Positions 60,344 through 64,000 of a DNA stretch of 64,000 nucleotides are shown here, piece by piece. The stretch is from assembly GCF_004571075.1 (NCBI RefSeq), contig NZ_SPQP01000008.1:62001-126000 (forward strand). Reading direction: 5' to 3'. A model generated the notes under the pieces. That model was not told where the DNA came from. It worked only from the letters and a program-made list of their open reading frames with translations, and made no database searches. A program made the translations under genes and the position numbers. The DNA comes from Blastococcus sp. TF02A-35 (lineage in GTDB: Bacteria; Actinomycetota; Actinomycetes; Mycobacteriales; Geodermatophilaceae). Within the stretch, counting starts at the first letter, position 1. Each line of letters begins with the position of its first letter.

Positions 60344-61459
60344 TCAGGGGCCCGACCGCTCCGGCCGGTACGTGTACGCGGCCTCCCGCACGGTCTCGTC
60401 GCTCTCCAGACCGGCTCCCAGCGCACCGCCGACCGTCGCCAGGGAGCAGGTGAGCCAGGCCAGCTCCAGGTAGTCGGAGAAGCGGGCCGGGTGCCCCAGG
60501 CCCTCGCTGAACAGCGGCTCGACCACGAGGAACAGGCCGCCGAGCAGCGCCAGCACGAACAGCGCCAGGTACAGGCACAGGACACCGATCGTGACGGTGG
60601 CCGCCGTCGCGATGTTGAACAGCACCACCTGCTTGCGCACCCGGCGCGACCGCGGCCGCTCCCACATCTCCGCACCGACGATGAGCGTCACGGCGATGGC
60701 GACGACCGAGCCGATGCCGACCAGCAGCAGGCGCAGCCAGCCGAAGGCGTCGGCCAGCCGCCAGATGTCGGCGGTGACCAGGGCGAAGACCCCGGCGGCG
60801 ATGGCCGCGGTCAGCGCGCGGGAGAGCCGGATCGCCAGCCGCCACGGACGGTTCGCCCGCACCATGCCGCTGAGCAGCCGCAGGTTGCCCGACAGGACCC
60901 GCGCGGTGAAGCGCACGCCGTCGGTGGAGCCGGCCGGGTCCGTGGCGAGCTGCCGCAGCCTCCGGCCGAGGTCCGCGCGGTCGTCGGGGTCGTCGGGGTC
61001 GTCGCCGCCGTCGCTGACCAGGGCCTGCACCAGGCCGATGGCGGTCTCCAGCGCTCGCCGGCGGCGGCCGACCGCGCCGAGCGCCGGCAGGGACAGCACG
61101 CCGACGCCGTGCAGCGGGCTGGCGTGGCCGGTCACCGGGCGGCGGTCGACCTCCAACGGCACGTCGGTGAGGCACAGCGCCAGGTCCCAGTCGGCTCCCA
61201 GCAGCCGCTCGCGGGTGGCGGCCACCAGCTCGGCGTCGTCGGCGGGCGGCTGGACCAGCCCGTCCTCGACGGTCTGCACCTGCCAGGTGACCTCCGGGTG
61301 CCGGCGGGCCAGCTCGGCGGCGAGCTCGTCGGCCAGCCCGTGCGCCAGCTCGGCGGGCGCGCCGGGTGCGGCGACCAGCCCGACCACGACCACCGGTGCG
61401 ACGGCCTGGGCCACCTCGTCCTCTTCCCTCTCGTCCAGCGGGACGTCCTGGGCGCTCAC
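60344..61459 (-). CDS. Membrane protein coupled to a SpoIIE phosphatase
   Basis: A 371-residue protein. The N-terminal 200 residues are soluble (VGLVAAPGAPAELAHGLADE, then QTVEDGLVQPPADDAELVAA and LGADWDLALCLTDVPLEVDR), and the C-terminal half has about four helices (TAAIAAGVFALVTADIWRLA onwards). I do not recognise a family. Its GTG overlaps the SpoIIE phosphatase stop by GTGA, so the two proteins are made together. The soluble part may sense or relay a signal. Confidence 0.72.
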   Translation of the reverse strand: MSAQDVPLDEREEDEVAQAVAPVVVVGLVAAPGAPAELAHGLADELAAELARRHPEVTWQVQTVEDGLVQPPADDAELVAATRERLLGADWDLALCLTDVPLEVDRRPVTGHASPLHGVGVLSLPALGAVGRRRRALETAIGLVQALVSDGGDDPDDPDDRADLGRRLRQLATDPAGSTDGVRFTARVLSGNLRLLSGMVRANRPWRLAIRLSRALTAAIAAGVFALVTADIWRLADAFGWLRLLLVGIGSVVAIAVTLIVGAEMWERPRSRRVRKQVVLFNIATAATVTIGVLCLYLALFVLALLGGLFLVVEPLFSEGLGHPARFSDYLELAWLTCSLATVGGALGAGLESDETVREAAYTYRPERSGP

Positions 61460-62682
61460 AGCCGCAGCTGCTCCTCGCGGCCGGTGCGCCACTCGACCAG
61501 CACGATCGACGCGTCGTCCTGCAGCTGGCCGGACTGGTGGTCCATGACGCTGCGCATCAGCCGGCGGAGCGTCTCCGGCGGGGGGTCCCCGGCTGCCTCG
61601 GCGCGGACCACGAAGTCGGCCAGCCGGTCCTCGCCGAAGAACGCCCCCTCGGGGGACCGGGCCTCGACGATGCCGTCGGTGTAGAGCAGGATCCGGTCGC
61701 CCGGCCCGAGCTGGACCGAGCACTCGTGCGCGGGGCCGGGCTGCAGCCCCAGGGGCAGCGAGGACCGGCAGGGGTGCGGGGGGAGGAGCTCCCCGTCGCG
61801 CACCACCAGCGGCGCGGGGTGCCCGGCGTTGACCCAGCTGAACCGGCCGGTGTCCAGGTCCAGCCGCGCCAGCAGCGCGGTGGCGAACTGGCTCGCGGCG
61901 AACTGCTCCCTAATCGCCTGGTCCATGCGCGCGGAGATCTCCGGCAGGGGAAGCCCCGCGCGCCGGCCGGAGCGGTAGGCGCCCACGGCGACCGTGGACA
62001 GGAGAGCGGCGGGCAGGCCGTGCCCCACTGCGTCGAGCACCATGAGGTCGGCGACCGGGCCGTTGACGGCGTAGTCGAACGTGTCGCCGCCGATCTCGTA
62101 CGACGGCTCCAGCGCGGCGGCGATGACGATGCGGTCGGTGCCGAAGGTCAGCGGCGGGACCAGCTCCCACTGGATCTCCGCGGCGATGCTCATCGGCCGG
62201 TTCCGCCGCAGCCGGGTGAGGACGTCGCTGTACGCGTCGCGCGTGACGCACAGCTCGGCCACCAGGGCGGCGAACGCCCGGATCTCCTCGCCCCGGTCCG
62301 ACGGGGGCCCGCCGTCGAAGCCGAGCTCCAGGACCCCGAGCCGCTCCGCGCCGTCGAGCAGCGGCACCCACAGGGTGGTCGCCGTCCCGCCTCCCGTGGC
62401 GGCGGGCACGATCTCCACCCGCCGGAAGGCGGCACCCCCGGTCGCGTCGTCGACGTCCAGCGGCGCACGGGACGGGACGTCCGAGCCGGCCAGCGGCACG
62501 AGGGACTGCTGCTCGTAGTCGGCGAGGTAGACCACGGCGTGGTGGGCGCCCAGGCGGGCGGCGAGCCGGGAGACGGCCGTGCCCAGCTGGTCGGCGCGCA
62601 GGTGGTGCGAGGCGCGCAGCAGCGCGTGCATCGGGTCCAGCGCGTCGGGGTGGGGCGGAGTCACGACAGCCGAGCATTCCAC
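61456..62682 (-). CDS. GAF-SpoIIE serine phosphatase
   Basis: A 408-residue protein: a GAF-like N-terminus (about 15-155) and a PP2C/SpoIIE phosphatase domain (about 170-400) with metal ligands in SYEIGGDTFDYAVNGPVADL, LDAVGHGLPAALL and LQDDASIVLVEW. It is expected to act in an anti-sigma/antagonist switch, like the larger phosphatase at 55754. It is translationally coupled to the membrane protein downstream. The start is a GTG at 62682; a GTG 18 nt later is an alternative. Confidence 0.88.
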   Translation of the reverse strand: MECSAVVTPPHPDALDPMHALLRASHHLRADQLGTAVSRLAARLGAHHAVVYLADYEQQSLVPLAGSDVPSRAPLDVDDATGGAAFRRVEIVPAATGGGTATTLWVPLLDGAERLGVLELGFDGGPPSDRGEEIRAFAALVAELCVTRDAYSDVLTRLRRNRPMSIAAEIQWELVPPLTFGTDRIVIAAALEPSYEIGGDTFDYAVNGPVADLMVLDAVGHGLPAALLSTVAVGAYRSGRRAGLPLPEISARMDQAIREQFAASQFATALLARLDLDTGRFSWVNAGHPAPLVVRDGELLPPHPCRSSLPLGLQPGPAHECSVQLGPGDRILLYTDGIVEARSPEGAFFGEDRLADFVVRAEAAGDPPPETLRRLMRSVMDHQSGQLQDDASIVLVEWRTGREEQLRL

Positions 62683-62764
62683 CCCCCGGCCTGGCCGGCT
62701 CCCTCTGGCGGCGACAGCAGGCGCAGGTCACGCGGCCGGGTGAGCCATGCACGATCATGGGCGG

Positions 62765-63382
62765 GTGCCGGTCGAGCGGGTCGTCCCCTACGGGGACCGC
62801 GCGGTCCTGCTCGACGCCGGGCCCTCGGTCGTCCGGGGCCTGCACGCCGCGCTCACCCTCAGCCCGCTGCCCGGCCAGGTCGACCTCGTCCCCGCCGCGC
62901 GCACGCTGCTCGTCGTCCTGGACCGGTCGCCGGACGAGTCCGATCTCGCCGCCCTGCGCCGGCTCCGTCCGGTGCCACCGTCGGACGGGCCGGCGCGGGA
63001 CCTGGTGGAGGTGCCGGTCGTCTTCGACGGCCCCGACCTGGCCGACGTCGCGGAGCTGACCGGACGCCCGGTGGCCGACGTGGTGGCCGGCCTGGTCGGC
63101 ACCTCCTTCACGGTCGCCTTCGGCGGGTTCGCGCCGGGCTTCGGCTACCTCACCGGCCTGCCGGAGGAGCTGCACGTGCCGCGCCGCGCCACGCCGCGCA
63201 CCCGGGTGCCCGCCGGCGCCGTCGGTCTGGCCGGGCCGTACGCCGGCATCTACCCGCGGGCGTCCCCGGGTGGGTGGCAGCTGGTCGGCCGGACCGACCT
63301 GGTGCTCTTCGACGTCGACCGGGACCCACCGGCGCTGCTCTCCCCGGGGACCGCCGTCCGGCTGCGGGCGGTGGGCGGGTGA
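62765..63382 (+). CDS. pxpB: 5-oxoprolinase subunit B (KipI type)
   Basis: A 205-residue subunit of 5-oxoprolinase, of the KipI/allophanate-hydrolase-1 family. Motifs: VVPYGDRAVLLDAG near the start, VPVVFDGPDLADVAELTGRP, FGGFAPGFGYLTGLPEELHV, and VGLAGPYAGIYPRASPGGWQ. The GTG at 62765 gives the usual N-terminus; GATCAT lies 6 nt before it. It ends in GTGA overlapping pxpC. Confidence 0.93.
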   Translation: MPVERVVPYGDRAVLLDAGPSVVRGLHAALTLSPLPGQVDLVPAARTLLVVLDRSPDESDLAALRRLRPVPPSDGPARDLVEVPVVFDGPDLADVAELTGRPVADVVAGLVGTSFTVAFGGFAPGFGYLTGLPEELHVPRRATPRTRVPAGAVGLAGPYAGIYPRASPGGWQLVGRTDLVLFDVDRDPPALLSPGTAVRLRAVGG

Positions 63383-64000
63383 TCGAGGTGCTGGCCCCCG
63401 GGCCGCTCACGACCGTGCAGGACCGCGGCCGGCCGGGCTGGGCGGGGATCGGCGTGACCCGGTCCGGTGCCGCCGACCGCGCCTCGGCCGCGCTGGCCGG
63501 CCGGCTGGTCGGCAACGACCCCGGGGCCGCCCTCCTGGAGACGACGGCCGGTGGCCTCCGGGTGCGTGCCCGGCGCACGCTGCTGGTCGCGCTCACCGGG
63601 GCACCGGCCGGGCCGCGGGTGGACGGCCGCGCCGCGCCCTGGAACGCGCCGTTCACCCTCCGCGCCGGGTCCGAGCTCGCCCTCGCCGCGCCCGCGGTCG
63701 GGCTGCGCAGCTACCTGGCGGTGCGCGGCGGCATCGACGTCCCGCCGGTGCTGGGCTCCCGCAGCACCGACACCCTCTCGGGTCTGGGGCCCGCACCGCT
63801 GCGCGCCGGCGACCTGCTGCCCGTCGGCGGGCCGGGGGAGGAGCAGCCGGTCGTGGACGTCGCCCCGGTCCCGCCACCGCGCGCCGACCCGGTGCTGCGC
63901 GTGCTGCCCGGGCCGCGGCGGGACTGGCTGGCGCCCGAGGCGTGGCGGGCGCTGGTGACGGCGGAGTGGGTCGTGGGCACGGCCAGCGACCGGGTCGGGC
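63379..64000 (+). CDS. pxpC: 5-oxoprolinase subunit C (KipA type), cut by the right edge
   Basis: The first 207 residues of the third oxoprolinase subunit, of the KipA/biotin-dependent-carboxyltransferase family; the gene continues beyond the window. Typical segments are VLAPGPLTTVQDRGRPGWAG, GVTRSGAADRASAALAGRLV, ALTGAPAGPRVDGRAAPWNA and SYLAVRGGIDVPPVLGSRST. It begins at GTG 63379, overlapping the pxpB stop, so the two subunits are translated as a pair. Confidence 0.92.
   Translation, partial: MIEVLAPGPLTTVQDRGRPGWAGIGVTRSGAADRASAALAGRLVGNDPGAALLETTAGGLRVRARRTLLVALTGAPAGPRVDGRAAPWNAPFTLRAGSELALAAPAVGLRSYLAVRGGIDVPPVLGSRSTDTLSGLGPAPLRAGDLLPVGGPGEEQPVVDVAPVPPPRADPVLRVLPGPRRDWLAPEAWRALVTAEWVVGTASDRVG

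Noticed and set aside
59564-62682. Signalling block inside the pxp genes as a mobile element
   Set aside because: No transposase, integrase, terminal repeats or target duplication is visible at either junction.

Overview
The window is about 73 percent GC, dense with short intergenic gaps, and uses many GTG starts and 4-base GTGA/ATGA overlaps. Together with mycothiol synthesis (mshB), succinylase-branch dap genes, a mycobacterial-type Sdh1 operon, DUF3117 and GabD2, this points to a high-GC actinobacterium. The gene set, including a carotenoid desaturase and many SpoIIE/GAF signalling proteins, looks like Geodermatophilaceae (Geodermatophilus, Blastococcus, Modestobacter). That placement is inferred from gene content, not shown by a marker gene. 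I see no rRNA, tRNA, CRISPR array, insertion sequence or prophage.

Left part (1-9.4 kb): a divergent Nramp-like transporter, a DUF1028 protein, an MmcQ/YjbR protein, the sdhCAB operon on the minus strand, a molybdopterin oxidoreductase with its ferredoxin-reductase partner, and gabD2. Next (9.4-14.6 kb) is the most unusual block. A LysR regulator diverges from a tightly coupled four-gene operon: a serine-acetyltransferase-like protein with an extra C-terminal domain, an EamA exporter fused to a JAMM metallopeptidase, a divergent O-acetylserine-sulfhydrylase-like PLP enzyme, and a free-standing AlaX-type tRNA-editing domain. This reads like a make, release, export and self-protect module for a beta-substituted alanine or cysteine-like amino acid. 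That function is an inference.

14.6-25.6 kb: a large catalase, small membrane proteins, a formate/nitrite-type channel, an ABC exporter, a glutathionyl-hydroquinone-reductase-like protein, a HipA-like/DUF3037 pair, and a Tat-exported PhoX phosphatase behind a Pho box. 25.6-30.6 kb: assimilatory sulfate reduction on the minus strand (Rrf2 regulator, cysC, a cysteine leader peptide, sir, a 54-residue zinc ribbon, cysH, a pterin dehydratase), then a START-like/NUDIX fusion.

31-37 kb: a complete peptide ABC importer (binding protein, two permeases, two ATPases). 37-53 kb: a conserved actinobacterial chromosomal block, mshB - DUF6113 - fdx - dapC - dapD - dapE - LOG - tag - DUF3117, with the same broad order as the mshB to DUF3117 stretch of Mycobacterium, interrupted by c-di-GMP and membrane genes. 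53-64 kb: crtI, a lipoprotein/mini-membrane/DUF6766 trio, a PAS-GAF-SpoIIE phosphatase, a spore-photoproduct-lyase-like radical SAM protein, and the 5-oxoprolinase genes pxpA and pxpBC. The two pxp parts are separated by three minus-strand signalling genes, and pxpC runs off the right edge.

Many start codons (at least ten) lie 6-8 nt behind a TAnnnT hexamer with no Shine-Dalgarno sequence, the arrangement expected for leaderless mRNAs. It fixes several starts, including sdhC, dapD, dapE, tag and crtI.
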